Part shown: positions 10,519 to 22,660 of the stretch, in pieces
Layout: the number at the start of each line of letters is the position of its first letter
Position numbering within the stretch: position 1 is the first letter of the stretch
Assembly (NCBI RefSeq): GCF_034190915.1
Contig: NW_026947484.1
Location: 206,100,657 to 206,164,656 of the forward strand
Length of the DNA stretch: 64,000 nucleotides
From: Cavia porcellus
Taxonomy: Eukaryota; Chordata; Mammalia; Rodentia; Caviidae
Direction: 5' to 3'
Notes under the pieces: generated by a model
Told to the model about the DNA's origin: nothing
The model's database searches: none
What the model saw: the letters and a program-made list of their open reading frames with translations, nothing else
Program-made: the position numbers and the translations under genes

Positions 10519-11230
10519 GTCTGTTTTTAAACCAATACTATGCTGATTTTATCACAGTAACTGTGTAGTATAACTTCGAGTCAGTAATTGTGATGCCTCT
10601 TGCCTTTTCTTTGTTGCCCAAAATTGCCATTGCTATTCTAGGTCTCTTCTGGTTTCAGATGAATTTGAGGAACAATTTCTCTAGATTTGCAAGGTATACA
10701 AATGTTACTTTGATTGGAACTGCATTAAACCTGTATCACAATATTTGTTCCTCTTGTCTATGAAAAAGAAATGTCTCCATTTTCTGAGATCTTCTTTGAT
10801 CTCTATTTTCAGAGTACTATAATTTTCAATGAATAAATATTTTAGTTCATTTGTTAGACTGATTCTTATGTATTTCATTTTCTTAGATGCTATTGTGACT
10901 TGTGAGGTTTCTCTCATTTATATCTCAGTGAGTTTGTAGTTTGTGTGCAAGAATTTTTTTGATTTTTGAGTGTTGACTTTGTATCCAACTATATTATATT
11001 ACTGAATTTGGTTATTTCATCTAGAAGTCTTTCAATGGAGTTTTGAGGTCTTTTATGTCAAGTATTATGTCATCTTCAAATAATGGTAATCTAACTTCTT
11101 CCTTTCTTATCCTTATTCTCTTTTTTTCTCTCTCTTATCTAATTGCTTTGGCAAATATTTCCAGCACAATATTGAATAGGAGTGGTGACAGTGAAGCCTT
11201 GACTTGTTTCTGAATTTAGAGTGAAATATT

Positions 11231-11485
11231 TCAGTTTTTGACCACTAATATGATGCTGGCTTTTTGTTTGTCAAAGTTGGCTATTATGAGATTGAGGTAG
11301 AGACCATCTACTCCAATTTTGAATACACTTTTTATCATGAATGAATGTTGAACATTATGAAAAGCTTTTCCTGCATCTATTGCAATGATTATGTGATTCT
11401 TATCTTTGGCTTTATTGATGTGATGCATTGCACTTATTGATTTACTTATGTTGAACCATCTCTTCATTCCTGGAATAAATTCCAC
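11231..11485 (-). pseudogene. L1 ORF2 reverse-transcriptase fragment (copy C)
   Basis: The minus-strand frame contains HHINKAKDKNHIIIAIDAGK followed by AFHNVQHSFM. This aligns with the L1 RT motif I-N-x-x-K-x-K-N-H-x-I-I-S-I-D-A-x-K-A-F (RT motif A, whose Asp is one of the catalytic residues). The motif A Asp is kept, but a stop and frameshifts on both sides make the protein nonfunctional. Confidence 0.92.
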
Positions 11486-12053
11486 TTGGTCATGGTATAC
11501 ATCCTTCTTGATGATTTACTGAATTCTGTTTGACAGTATTGAGGCTTTTTATATTTATGTTCAATAGGGAGATTGGCTTGTAGTTCTCTTTTTTGTTGGG
11601 TCATCCTCTGGTTTTGATATTAGAGTAACACTTACTTCTAGGAATGAGTTAAAGAGAATTGTTTCCCTTTCAATGTCATTGATGAATTTGAGGAGTGTTG
11701 ACATTAAGTCTTCTTTGAATTTCTTGTAGAGTTCAGCTGTGAATCCACCAGGACCTGGGCTTTTCTTAGGTCGTAATGTTCTAATTACATTTAAAATTTC
11801 ATTAATTGAAATTTAATTATTCAACAGTTTTACATCTTCTTAATTCAGCTTTGGTAATTCATATGTTTCTAGGAATATGTCTATTTTTTCCATGTTATTA
11901 AACCTAGGAGAGTAAAGGTTTTACAAGCAGGGACTGATATTGTTCAGTATTTCCACGGGGTTTGTAGTGATTTCTCCTTTTTTATTTCTAATTCCATGAA
12001 TTTGAGTTTTTTATTTTTTAAAGTAAGATTGGTTAGTGGCTGATCAATTTTAT

Positions 12054-12287
12054 TTATTCTTTCAAAAAAACAAATCTGTGTATTGATTTCTTAGGATCTA
12101 TTGTATTGATTTGTGATTTGAGTTTTATAATTCCCTCCCTCATTTGACTTTGGGCTTGACTTACTCTCCTTTTTCTTGATGTTTGAGGAGTAGCATCAGG
12201 TTGTTCATTTGTGTTTGTTCTGTTTTCCTGATATGGGAATTCACTGTAATAAATTTTTCTCTGAGGACTGTTTTCATTGCATTCCAT
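12054..12287 (-). pseudogene. L1 ORF2 linker between endonuclease and RT (copy C)
   Basis: The minus-strand frame is rich in Gln, Lys and Arg. It ends in an E-G-I-I-K-L-K-S-Q-I-N-T-I-D-x-K-K-S-I pattern, like the conserved helical linker (R-x-E-L-N-E-I-E-x-K-K-x-I) just before the RT domain. It fits its position in copy C between the EN and RT pieces. Confidence 0.8.
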
Positions 12288-12325
12288 AGGTTCAAAAATG
12301 TTGTGTTTGTATTTTCATTTATTTG

Positions 12326-12353
<28 letters not shown>
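12326..12353. repeat. (TA)n microsatellite
   Basis: About 28 bp of alternating TA inside L1 copy C. Confidence 0.95.
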
Positions 12354-12360
<7 letters not shown>

Positions 12361-13049
12361 CTCTGACTCACTCATTTTTAAGGCGTGTATTAGTTAATTT
12401 CCATATGTTTATGTAATTTTTGCACTTTCTTTTCTCATTAATTTCCAGTTTTATAACACTATGATCAGATGACATGCATGGGATAATTTAAATTGTTTTG
12501 CATTGAATTAGGCATATTCTATGGGCTAATATGTGGTCTGTTTATTGAATGTCCCATGTTAAGCTGAAAACAACATACATTCTGCTTTTGTTGGATGAAA
12601 CACTGTACACATCTACTAAGTCCATTTGTTCACAAGTTTGATTAATATTTTTTTCTTTGCAGATATTCTGCCTCATTGATCTTTCTCTTTGGTCAATGGA
12701 ATGCTAGTGTCTCCCATAATAATTGTGTTACTATTTATCTAATTTTTTTCATTTCTCTTAATATTTTTATTACATAGCTGGGTGCTCCCATATTTGGTGC
12801 ATATATATTTAAGATTGTTATATCTTCTTCTTGAAATTTTCTCCTAATCAGTATATAGTGACCTTCTTTATCTCTTTTCATCATTCTTGATTTGAAGTTC
12901 ACATTGTCTGCAAAACAGAGTAGCTACTCCTCCTTTTTTCTTTTGTGAGGAGTTCCTATTGCATTAAGTATTGTTTTCCATCCTTTGACTTTTGGTCCAT
13001 TAATTTCCTTTTCAGTTACATGGGTTTATTGTATGCAACATATGCAACA

Positions 13050-13256
13050 TTATTTCTTGATCCATTCTGCCTGTCTGTTTCTTTTATTTGGTGAATTGAG
13101 GCAATTTACGTAAATGGTTATAAATGATACACATTGGCTTATTTTTGTCATGCTATCTTTCTGCTCTTGGTTCTTTACCTTTCCCCTCTGTTTAATTGTT
13201 TGCTGTGCTTGGTGGTTTCTTTCTGTTGATGTTCTTGAAGTCATGGTGATTTTCAT
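13050..13256 (-). pseudogene. L1 ORF2 endonuclease N-terminus (copy C)
   Basis: The minus-strand frame contains NCLNSPNKRNRQAEWIKK, matching the start of the APE-like L1 endonuclease (N-x-L-N-S-x-x-K-R-x-R-L-A-x-W-I-K). The conserved Asn near the N-terminus is recognisable. The catalytic core lies further along in other broken frames. Confidence 0.88.
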
Positions 13257-13351
13257 ATCAATCTAGACTTTCAGTATTCTTTGCAGGGTTGGTTTGCTGG
13301 ACATGAAGTTCTTCAGATGTTCTTTATCATGGAAGTATCATATATCTCTGC

Positions 13352-13693
13352 TGTCAGTAGTAGACAAAGTGGGCAGATAGAGCTCAAATATATGTTTATT
13401 AATGCCAGAAAGCCAGCTGTGTATTTATAAAAGGGAAGTGGATAACTCTAGCAGGCCGGCATATTTAGTGACATTTAGTGATTTCTGGCTGTGAGACAGG
13501 AACCTCATTTTTTCAACCTGCAACACTGTGTACCTCCTGCTGACTTGAATTCAGTTCCAGCTCACCCTGACACTAGGAGACACTCACGGCTGCTCTGAGT
13601 TGGAAACTCAGTTGGCTTCTCTCCAAAATAGCTACCAGCCAATCATCCTCCCCTGAAGAATGTCTGAATTTCATTGAGTCATCAGACACTGCA
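13352..13693 (-). mobile_element. Solo LTR, unnamed family (copy 1)
   Basis: A 342-bp unit whose minus strand begins TGCAGTGTC and ends CTACTACTGACA. It contains CTTTTATAAATACAC (TATA-box-like) and ATTAATAAACAT (poly(A)-signal-like) in the order expected of an LTR. Flanks CTCTGC (13346-13351) and GTCTGC (13694-13699) could be a 6-bp target duplication with one mismatch, which would suit an ERVK-type element. A relative lies at 40121-40318. Confidence 0.65.
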
Positions 13694-14039
13694 GTCTGCT
13701 GTCAATACTGCTCTGTTCCACTGGTGTTTCTCTCAGTATAGGCCATGGAGTTACCAGTAGTCACTGAGCATCTGAAGCCTAGAGTTGCTCCTCTGATAGA
13801 GTGTGTCAGGGCTCAATAAGAAAACAACACTTGCCACCTCCTTCTTCGGTGTTGAGATCTGTCTCTTCTCCATGGGTTTCAATTCTCACTTCAGATCATT
13901 GCTGAGTTCTGAGGACCAAATTCCCTCCTTCTCTACCTCTCATTGCTATATTCCAGCATCTGGATGCCAAATCTTAGAGAGTCTGTTTCTCTGATGTTTG
14001 CCACTCTCCCATGTTTCTGGAAGGTTCAAAAACATTTTT
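13694..14039. other. Unassigned sequence
   Basis: No clear repeat or reading frame. I could not show that L1 copy C resumes after the LTR. Confidence 0.4.
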
Positions 14040-14345
14040 TTAAAATTATAGCTATAGAAATATATTATTTATAATTCTGAAGTCTCCAAATCCCAAGACA
14101 ATGGTTCTGGAAATTTCAGACTCTTCTAGAAGCTCAACCTTTAGCCAAGCCACCCCTTCTTTTACGTCATGTAAAGGTAAAAGTGGTGAGCAAGCTCTCT
14201 CTGGCTTGTTTTGCAGAAACATCATCTCATTCATATGGACAAAACCCTCAACACCTGTTTATGTCCCACAGATCCAATGCTTAATGCCACTGCTTTGAGA
14301 GGGGGTTAACATATTAACTTTGGGGGATACAAATATTCAAGCCCT
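14040..14345 (-). mobile_element. MLT1-type MaLR LTR, antisense, diverged
   Basis: Blocks in the antisense order of MLT1: TTTATAATTCTGAAGTC, then GAGCAAGCTCTCTCTGG, TCTCATTCATATGG, GGGGGTTAACATATTAACTT and GGGGATACAAATATTCA. It is diverged but follows the family pattern along its whole length. Confidence 0.65.
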
Positions 14346-14395
14346 AATAACTGAGCTTTGTATTGTGCAATAAAGTACATCTTTGTTTTAAAAAC

Positions 14396-14456
14396 ATTTC
14401 TACAAAATAGGAAAGGTAAAATAGGAAATGTAAAATTTCTACAAAATAGGAAAGGT
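14396..14456. repeat. 39-bp tandem duplication
   Basis: The 22-bp block beginning ATTTCTACAAAATAGG occurs at 14396 and again at 14435 without change. A shorter AAAATAGGAAA(G/T)GT sub-repeat lies between. This is a recent slippage or duplication product. Confidence 0.9.
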
Positions 14457-16899
14457 GACGCTCTTGGAGAAATGTAAGTAAAAGCAAAATATCTCAACTC
14501 AGAATGTCTCTCTACAAAGGTATTACAAAAAGAAAGTTTTTATTATTACGTAACAACTAAACCAGAATGTGATGCACATCTCAGGAAATCCATTATGAAG
14601 TGGCAAAGACGTAAAAATTTTACTTCTTGTGTCTAATCAAACAGAAACAACCTAGTTCTTGCATGTTTTAAGATGAACCATAGCTAGTCATCAAGTAATA
14701 GAGCTCAACAAAGGCACTTTTCATGCATAGTTCATTTTGACATCCCTCATATTTGGGGTGACCATTTATGTAACAGTTTCGAGATTGCACTGGGAGCAGT
14801 TGCCCTGCCCTTCTCTAGATGGGGGACTGTGCTCATTCCAAGCTGATATGACTTTACAGTCTGAGCAGAAACCCCATCTCCAGTCCTTGATATACATGTG
14901 CTGTCTGACCTCTTCTGAATGTGTATGTGTGTGTATGCATGTGTCTAGGTAGGGGACAATCTGTTTCCTTCAGACTTTTCTGCCTAGTACATTTTAGTGA
15001 GGAGTGACACCCCTTAGGGAACTGTGTTTGTTCCACCCAGCTGATTTTCCTGCTTTATGTTTGTATCCTGGGAACACATATGCTGAGATCAGGGAACTGA
15101 CACACAGCATACAAAATGGTACCCCACTATTCTCTTTGTGACATTTGTTAAGCACAAATTATTTCTAACCTACATTGATGCTATGAGTTGCCATTTCTTG
15201 CATAGACAACTATGTTTGCTTACTCACCAGTTTTCTTCTTTCAAAGCCATCTTTTTTTCCCCATTCTGACACTGTAATTCTCTTTCTGAAGGTCTCTGGC
15301 AGAAGAGTATTTGTGATCCCAGCTATTAATTGACTCACCTTATAAATGAGTTGGGCTTTGTCCACCAATGTTTTCTCTGTATGTGTGTGAGTCAGTGCCT
15401 ACCTTCACAATCTGGTAGTGACCACCTTGTCATTTCTGTTCCTCTGAAGCACACTAAGGATTGTCATCATTGCTTGGCTCCTGCCCTGCTGGTAGAGGGT
15501 TAGGGAGACCCTGAGTATGTGGACCCTAAATCCGTGTTTTATGTCAGGCCAATAGAAAGCTTTGCAATGGGATAATGGCACAGGACTTGCTTATCATCAG
15601 GAGGGGATCATATTTTCTATTTTCTTTTGTTCTGCAAGAATTTAGCTCCCTGAAGAACGTTACAGAGAGAATCAATGACAGAACTCAGATATTTTAAATC
15701 CTCTAAACAAACAACATTTAATACTCCAAAGCCCTTTCAAAATTTGGAAACATTTAAAAAGATATTTCATCTTGTGATAGCCTCAATTCTCTCTCGCTAG
15801 AAAAGAAGGTGCATATCCAGGCTTCCAACCTTCCTAGGCCTGGTAGCTACATAAGAAGCAGAGTAAGCTGTGAGTAATCAGTGTCCTTGTCCCATCTCCT
15901 GTCAACCCACCTGTGACAGACACGGTCACGTAGATACATGTCTCTCTACTCCAACAAACAAGGTCACATCCATGATAAATGGGCTATTATCAAGGACTAC
16001 AGGGAAAGGCAGAGGCCGTGGCAATCAGAAGGTGTATGACTCTGTGGGGAAGCCAGTGGCTATTCAGATTTTGCTGATTGGTCCATGTGGGATCAGAGGC
16101 CTATTATTGCTAGAAACTGTTTTAAAAAGTCAGATTTGGTGAAAGCGTCTGACATTCAAATATCTAGTTTTACATTTTAAGCGAAGAGCAAAAGGCACCA
16201 GATAGTCCTATTGAAAATGTCTCAGAGCACTTGATTATGACCTTTAGTTCAGAAGATGAAAACCAAAAAATTTTGTGTGATGGAAACGCTATTTGTTGTA
16301 CCCACTCTGCCCCAGCCCCATTTCTTTTTATCCAGCTCTCCACAGCTACTCAACCTTAAAGTTCATGCTTATGACTATTGGTATCTCTGCCTTTCTTGAC
16401 TCCCTATTCTTTCCACAAGTTGTTCCTTCCAGTACCTTTCCCCATCTGGTTAATTTCACAAAATATTTAATTCTTAAAAATCTATGTCATAGTTATCTAT
16501 TTCAAGGTTTTCACAACCTTTTTGCTGTCCCCAAACCATGCAAAAAATACTAATTTCTCTGCTAGCAAGCTTTATTGGCTTCCTACAGAACTTGTCAATG
16601 TTTCATGGTTATTAGTCATGTGCCCACCTCCCCAGCCTGTCAACGAAGTTTTACAATATTTAGGTGTTCCCAGTAGTAACTATAATGTTTGATATTGGGT
16701 TCGGGATACAACAACTAATGCTTGAATAAACAAAACTCACTATGTGCTACATACAGTAAGCTTTAAATTTCTTGCAAGATTCCTTCACCTTGTTGTGATA
16801 AAACATTTACATAAGTGTTGTATCAGTTTAATTCATAATGGTGCACATTTTGAAGCCTAAAGGATAACAAGCTAGTTTTTATGGTTTGTACCTTAGTGT
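14457..16899. other. Unassigned, mostly single-copy-looking sequence
   Basis: I see no transposon I can name, no convincing exon and no CpG island. A GT-rich stretch lies near 14920-14945. ORFs at 14737-14952, 15870-16142 and 16293-16553 have no recognisable domain. Confidence 0.45.
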
Positions 16900-17245
16900 C
16901 CCACAAGTGCTTATGCATTCATAGGTGGGCTTTTGGGAAGAGGATGGGACTCTGAGGATTCTATGGCTAACCTGCTGTTAGAAGGTGGTGTCTGGTCAGA
17001 AGTGGGTAACAAGGCACTGACTTGGAAGGGTGTACTGTGTCTCTTCACCCAGTGCCTGCTTTCTGCTTTCTGACCACTGTGATGTGAGCAACCTTTCCTC
17101 TGCCCAGGCTCTTCCTCTGTGTGCTTTCTATGTTTGTTTCTGCCAACCATGGACTGAAACGGGAACCAAAATAAATATCTCGTCCGTTAAGTTGTGAATG
17201 TTGACCATTTGTCTCATTGACAAGCAAAGTGACTTAGAAACCAAT
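16900..17245 (+). mobile_element. ORR1-like MaLR LTR
   Basis: The 3' half carries the ORR1-type order CCAACCATGGACTGAAAC, CCAAAATAAATA (poly(A) signal), GTTAAGTTGTGAATGTTG, then CAAAGTGACTTAG. The 5' part is diverged (GGCTTTTGGGAAGAGGATGG). No clean target duplication was found. Confidence 0.65.
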
Positions 17246-18764
17246 GTTTGACATATTTATATGTTTCTGGTCTCTTAGGGCAATACTATTCTTTTTAAAG
17301 AAGGGCATCTGAAGTGCCATCGTTCCTCAACTAAACCATGAATATTTAATGTAATAGCTTCACACTTTGTTAAGGGCTCATCTAATCAGGCAGGGATGAG
17401 AAATGGAGAGGGTTAGATGAAACCTGCTTTTTAGTGTCTTTTTCCAGTGCAAAGTCAGGATTAATTGGGACATTAAAACAAGGATGAACACATGTGCTGT
17501 AGCCATTGACTAGTTAGTTGTAAAATTCCATTTGTATTTAAGTTTACTATCCTAAATACACTTTTAACTCCTCCCTCTGGCCACCCATGTTATTTGACAT
17601 TTTTCTCATCTGACAGCCTGGAGAAAGGAATTTTGTAAAAGTCTCTCTTGGGGTTGGTTTTAAAAGACAAGGAATATATATTCTAAGTATGATGGCTAAA
17701 TTATAAATTTAGAGAAACCTGTAATTTAAATAAGCCCCTAGTAATAATAGACTGAAAGCGTTTCAGGCTGAATTGGGTCTGGTTTGTTTTGCATGCATTA
17801 TGACAATGGAACAACAAGGCATGGTCCTCTAAGCGCTTTTGCCCATTAGCTTCATCAAATAATTGCAGGCTTGGAGGCACTGATTATAACAAAGTTTGAC
17901 ATTTAAGGAAGAAAAAGTGAATCCTTCCCCTTACAGATCTCTCAGGAAAGAAAAGTGTCTTGATGAATGTACTATGGGTGTGTGGATGTTCAAAGCCCAA
18001 AGAAAGGAAGGAAGAGTGATGCACTGTAGAGTTTCTTGGGATTGCTTAAATGAATGTGCTCTGTTTTTTCTACTTGTTCCTCTTGGTTCATTCAGCATAC
18101 AATAGGATCTCAGAGTGCTAAATGCTGTCATCTCAGCATTGATATTCTTGAGAAAATGCTATTTCTTGAAAAATCTAAATATTACCAAAAAACTGATAAT
18201 AAGAGTGTACAAGAAAGTAGCAAGAAATATCTTTCCAACTCAGTTTAAACAGGAACAAAATTAAGCAATGACCTCACATAGAAGAAAAAGCTCTCGTATT
18301 TGAAACCAGAACACCACCATCAGTTATTGTGAAAATGTTTGCATTCATGATTGACCTTCCTCTTAGAAAGGTCACAGATTCCTCTGGCTGGAAATATTTT
18401 TTTAGTATCTCTTAAAGGAAAAATGTGAAAATCGTTTGCTTTAAAATAAGTTCAGATTGACAATAATTAAATATCTAGATTAACTGTGCATTTTACAAAA
18501 TGAGGTCTCCAGAGATTAAGTCACCAGGTACCTTTGTCCTCCCAGTAATCTAAATTGTTGGGAGCTTTCTTAGTGCTATTAAAATATGCATTTTTACTGT
18601 CAGTTCTGAATTTATTTAAGAAACCACAAGAATTTGATTTTATGTCTTAAAATCAGTCTGGTTTGGAGGGGATACATTTTGGAAAATGGAGATCATTTTA
18701 AAAGCCATTTTAAAACAGTTTTTCTTGTCTTTCTACATACATTCCTCAGTGCTGCAAAGAGTTA
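17246..18764. other. Unassigned sequence
   Basis: Unique-looking AT-rich sequence. Short overlapping ORFs on both strands near 17896-18248 show no protein similarity that I can recognise. Confidence 0.45.
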
Positions 18765-18935
18765 TTGACATTGACTGCATATGAGAATTTCTGGGGAGTT
18801 TTGAAATATATGAATGTTCAGGCTTCCACTTGAGTTTTAAACTTGAATTATTGTCATAGGGAGTTTTTAGTGTTTTTGTTTTTAACATTCCCTTGAGTGA
18901 ATCTAATGTGTATTCAGTTGATAATGGCTGGAATC
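18765..18935 (+). mobile_element. Possible MER1-type (hAT-Charlie) DNA transposon remnant
   Basis: GAGAATTTCTGGGGAGTTTTGAAA on the left and TGAATCTAATGTGTATTCAG on the right resemble the two inverted ends of short MER3/MER20-like elements (family ends carry AGAATCACCTGGGGAG and TGATTCTAATGTGCAG). The match is diverged and made by eye. Confidence 0.45.
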
Positions 18936-19017
18936 ATGACGCAAGAATAATCTGCTATAATGACCTGAGTTATGTTTCAAAAAAGATTATGTCCAACTCC
19001 TAATCTCAAGTACCTAT

Positions 19018-19340
19018 TTGCCTTATTGGTGCATTTGAGTTGCCATAACAAATACCATAGATTAACAGACTGATGAAGTCCTTATAAGGTACAAGTTTGA
19101 GATCAGATTGCCAGCAGTGCTGGGCTCTGAGGAGGTCATTTTACGACCCTAGGCTGACAAGTTTTCATTGTACCCTCAGAGGGCTCACAGAAGTTGACAG
19201 CTTCCTGATAATGTACTGGTCCTAATCATGAGTACTTCACCTTCTGGTCTAATTTCCTTCCAAAGACCCTATTTTCTAATAGCATTGCACTGGAGGTTAG
19301 GATTTCAATAAATTTTGAAAAAGCATAAACATTGAGTCTT
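19018..19340 (-). mobile_element. MLT1-type MaLR LTR, antisense
   Basis: Follows antisense MLT1 order: GAGTTGCCATAACAAATACC, CAAGTTTGAGATCA, GGAGGTTAGGATTTCAA and TAAACATTGAGTC. It is an old fossil LTR of the ERVL-MaLR class. Confidence 0.8.
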
Positions 19341-19384
19341 TTGCACTGTGTCTGTGATCTTATTTGAAAAGTCTTTTCAGAAGC

Positions 19385-19750
19385 AATTAGGTAAGCCAAA
19401 GTGAAGTCTCACTGAATTAGAGCGGGTTCCAAATCTAATGTGACTGGTGTACCTACAGGAAGAGAGGAAACACAGAGAGATATAGATCCAGGGAGGAAAC
19501 CATGTGAAGATGGGAACCTAGAGTGGAGTTAAAGTGCAATAAACCAAGGAATGCCAAGGATTGATAGAAACCATGGCAAGACAGGAGAGGCCCAGAAAGA
19601 TTGTTCTTTAGAGCCTTTGGAGGTAAGGTGACCCTGCTGAGATCTTGATTTCAATCTCTTTGTCTTTAGAGTTCTGAGTAAATACATTTCTATTGTTTTG
19701 AACCACTTAGTTTGTGGTAATCCGTTATGACAGACCTAGAAACGAATACA
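19385..19750 (+). mobile_element. MLT1-type MaLR LTR, sense
   Basis: AATTAGGTAAG, TCCAAATCTAATGTGACTGG, CCATGTGAAGATG, ACCCTGCTGAGATCTTGATT, TAAATACATTTCTATTGTTT and CACTTAGTTTGTGGTAAT follow the MLT1 sense consensus from 5' to 3'. It lies next to, and opposite in orientation to, the LTR at 19018-19340. Confidence 0.8.
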
Positions 19751-22059
19751 ACTACATTTTTCATCATTTAGAAGTATAGCATGAACTCATAGGGAAGATA
19801 GTAAAAGGAGTTTCATGTTTATAAGATTTTTTTAGGCCCTGAAAAAAATTCTAGAAAGAGATTTTTAGACTAGTGCTCATTGTCAAAACAGCATGGTTCT
19901 GGGGTTGAGTTGCGTTATTCTTATCATTCCTTGGTCTACCAACCATGATACTACTTATGAGAATGTACTAGCTTAGAATTCTGTCTCTTAAAAAAAGTAT
20001 GATGGTTATCTGTGAAAGAGTCCTGCCTCGATACAATAGTCCATTTACTTATTTATTTATTTTTGATGGAAAGTACACATTTTTCATTTGTAAGTAATTT
20101 TCTAATAGACTATTTGGTCTGGCTGTGTTAAATATCGAGTCCAACAGAATCTACTCTGCAGGAACTGAAAGAGCAAACATGAGGGCCAGAGGAGGACAAG
20201 GTACATTGTATTTTTAATGTCCCACATGCTATATTTTTTATTCTAAAATGAAATGTATGTAATAATCTTATTTTGGAGAACTATCCCAGGATATTTCACA
20301 GACACTTTGTAGAAGCTCATAGTCTTGGTTAAAGTACTTGATTTGACCAGAATTGGGGATAGAGTGCTGATACTAGGGAGCACCAATATTTGTCTTTGAT
20401 CTTTGAGTGTCTTTCCTGCACCTGGTCTTCTTTCCCTACTCAAAAAAGAGTAACAGTATTGATGCAGCCTCTGAAGAATATCCTGCAGATAAACTGAAAG
20501 TTAAATTAAAAGAAAACTATCACTAGTGCTGAATACTGTCATTAACTGACAGACTATAACTTCAAGTCTCCAACATGATTTCCTCAGTAAACAGATGATG
20601 CCACTCTCATCCTTGAACTGGGATGAAAGATGCACTGATAATCACAGTTTTGTCCTGTTTTGAAAGATGTGATTCTAGATAACATGAGTTTCTTTACATG
20701 GCAAAAGCAATTCTGTCACAGTCCATTTTGGCAGTCAATAAGGACCTACTAAACATCCATCCTGCTAGGCAGCTTTCATTATTCTCAACACCTTTACAAA
20801 TCTCCATTTCTTAGAAAGAATTGGTGCTGCGTTAAAAGGCTGTAAGATAATTTTTAAGTAATTTCCTTTTTGGGCAAGAAAATGTGGCGAAGAAATATTT
20901 GTATCTCTGATTTTTTTGATTTCTTTGTCATAGCCAAAGCATCTACAGTTACCAAGTTTTAGGTTCCCTTTGTTCTTGCTTTGTGCAATGCAAAAGTATT
21001 CCATGTTTAAAAACCACTGCCACAGAGCAATAGATAAGTCCAAGGTAGATAATCCTCCCCTAGCACACAAATTAATAAATAAGCCATGCCACTCTTTGAA
21101 TACGCATACTGATTTTTTCAAAGAAATCCATTCTATTCAGTCTTTTAATTTCCCCAGTGTTCTCAGCTATGCTGGCATTTTCAAGAGTTAAGCCCGCACA
21201 CATTTTTCCTTAGAGAGGAAAAAGATTTGGCTAACGCTAAATGTGTTCACTGGCAAATCATTATTTTCAAGCACTTCTTTGCTTCCTTATTTTCCATGCT
21301 ATCCAAGTGATGAATCTTAATCCTATAAAGAGCATGGTTGCTGACCTCACCAAACCCGAGTTGCTGAAATTGGACAACTGTCCTCATCCTAATGCGGATG
21401 GTAGCCATTGAATGCCATCTAAGGAACTTTGAGGACCCTGAATGGACTAAGTAGTTCAAAGCAGTGACAAAGAAAAAACTTGTCCAATATTTTATTAGTA
21501 ATAAGCATTTAATTATAATACTCATTTGTATAATAACCTCCATTTCAGCAGTGATTTCACTCTAAAGCCCAATATAGTTATGAATAAAAGTGCTTTCAGC
21601 TGCCAAAGCTGAGAAGGTAACACAAGGAATGGAAATCTTACAACAGGGAGTGTGCATCTTCTAGGCATCTTCTCTGCAGTCAAACTGGGCCACTCACTCT
21701 TGTGTGGAGGACAATTCTTTCCTCTTTTCTTTAAGTAGTCATTCACAACCCTTCAGTAATTGGGATTGAGTTTTTAAGACTGTTCCTGCTCAAGAGCCCA
21801 AGTTACTCACCAGAGCACAAAGAAAAAAATAATTAAAAATTATGCATTATTTTCTTTAGTTTGGGCCCATCTGCCTTGGGCATTTATGGAAGAGATTGTA
21901 GAAGGTGGAAGTGCAGTGTGTCAAAAAATTACAGTGCATGTTTAAATTGAAAAGAAAATTTATTAAAAGAAAAGTAAATTTGTTTAAGGCACGGGGAGTA
22001 TTTTGAATATTTTAAAAGAGATAATAGTATTAACGTGGTTTTTGCTGTGATAATTTTTA
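19751..22059. other. Unassigned sequence
   Basis: No repeat family that I recognise except a short (TTTA)n at about 20043-20063. Minus-strand ORFs at 20765-21121 (118 codons) and 21247-21543 (98 codons) have no recognisable domain or nearby splice context and read as chance ORFs. Confidence 0.45.
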
Positions 22060-22660
22060 AATGTACATATTCACTGAGTTTTTGATACATGTGGAGATAA
22101 TCAGCAATGTTTTATAAAGTCAAACTGAACTATTACCTTATGTTTCAGCAAGTTTACTTCTAAGTGTTTACTGCAAGAGATGAAATATAAGTTCATCCAA
22201 ATAGACTTGAAGAAAGATGCCACAGTAGCTTTATCCGTGGCCTCCAACTGGAAAAAGCTCAAATGCTCATTAGTATGAAGGAGGAAAATGAAATGTCTCT
22301 CCATAATAAATGAATGCTCTACACATACTTGCAACATGGACAAGCCTTGTTTTACACTGAGTGAAATAAGTTAGATATAAAATAATATGTTTATGTTACC
22401 CCACTTATATGAAATTTAGAATAGTTAAACCTGGCCTGTGGTAATGGAATTAAGGTGGTTCTTGCCTCTGAGTGGCAGTAGAAGAGGAACTGGAAGGATA
22501 TAAAAGAATTTTGAGCAGCAATAGAACTGTTTTATGTCTTCATCAGTATTATGGTTATGTGGATATATACATTTGTCAGAACTCATCAGATGTGTACTTT
22601 AAGCTTGTACACTTTGTTGTATGTGAATGATGTCACTTAAGGAAAGTACAATTTAGATTT
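22060..22660 (+). mobile_element. Old L1M fragment, sense 3' end
   Basis: Plus-strand order typical of ancient L1M 3' ends: GGCCTCCAACTGGAAAAAGC, CATACTTGCAACATGGACAA, GAGTGAAATAAG, a variable middle, ATACATTTGTCAGAACTCAT, GTACACTTTGTTGTATGTGA. It is diverged and not recent. Confidence 0.8.

Larger units (their letters stand above)
8960..13351 (-). mobile_element. LINE-1 copy C, antisense, nearly full ORF2
   Basis: The longest continuous L1 here. On the minus strand it runs from the start of ORF2 (endonuclease, about 13250-12500) through the linker, reverse transcriptase (about 11800-10900) and C-terminal region (about 10500-9500). It ends in a 3' UTR and a T-rich segment with a short A run near 8965. 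Many stops and frameshifts break it. The 5' side ends at the LTR at 13352, so ORF1 and the 5' UTR are absent. It is 5'-truncated or was cut by that insertion. Confidence 0.92.
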
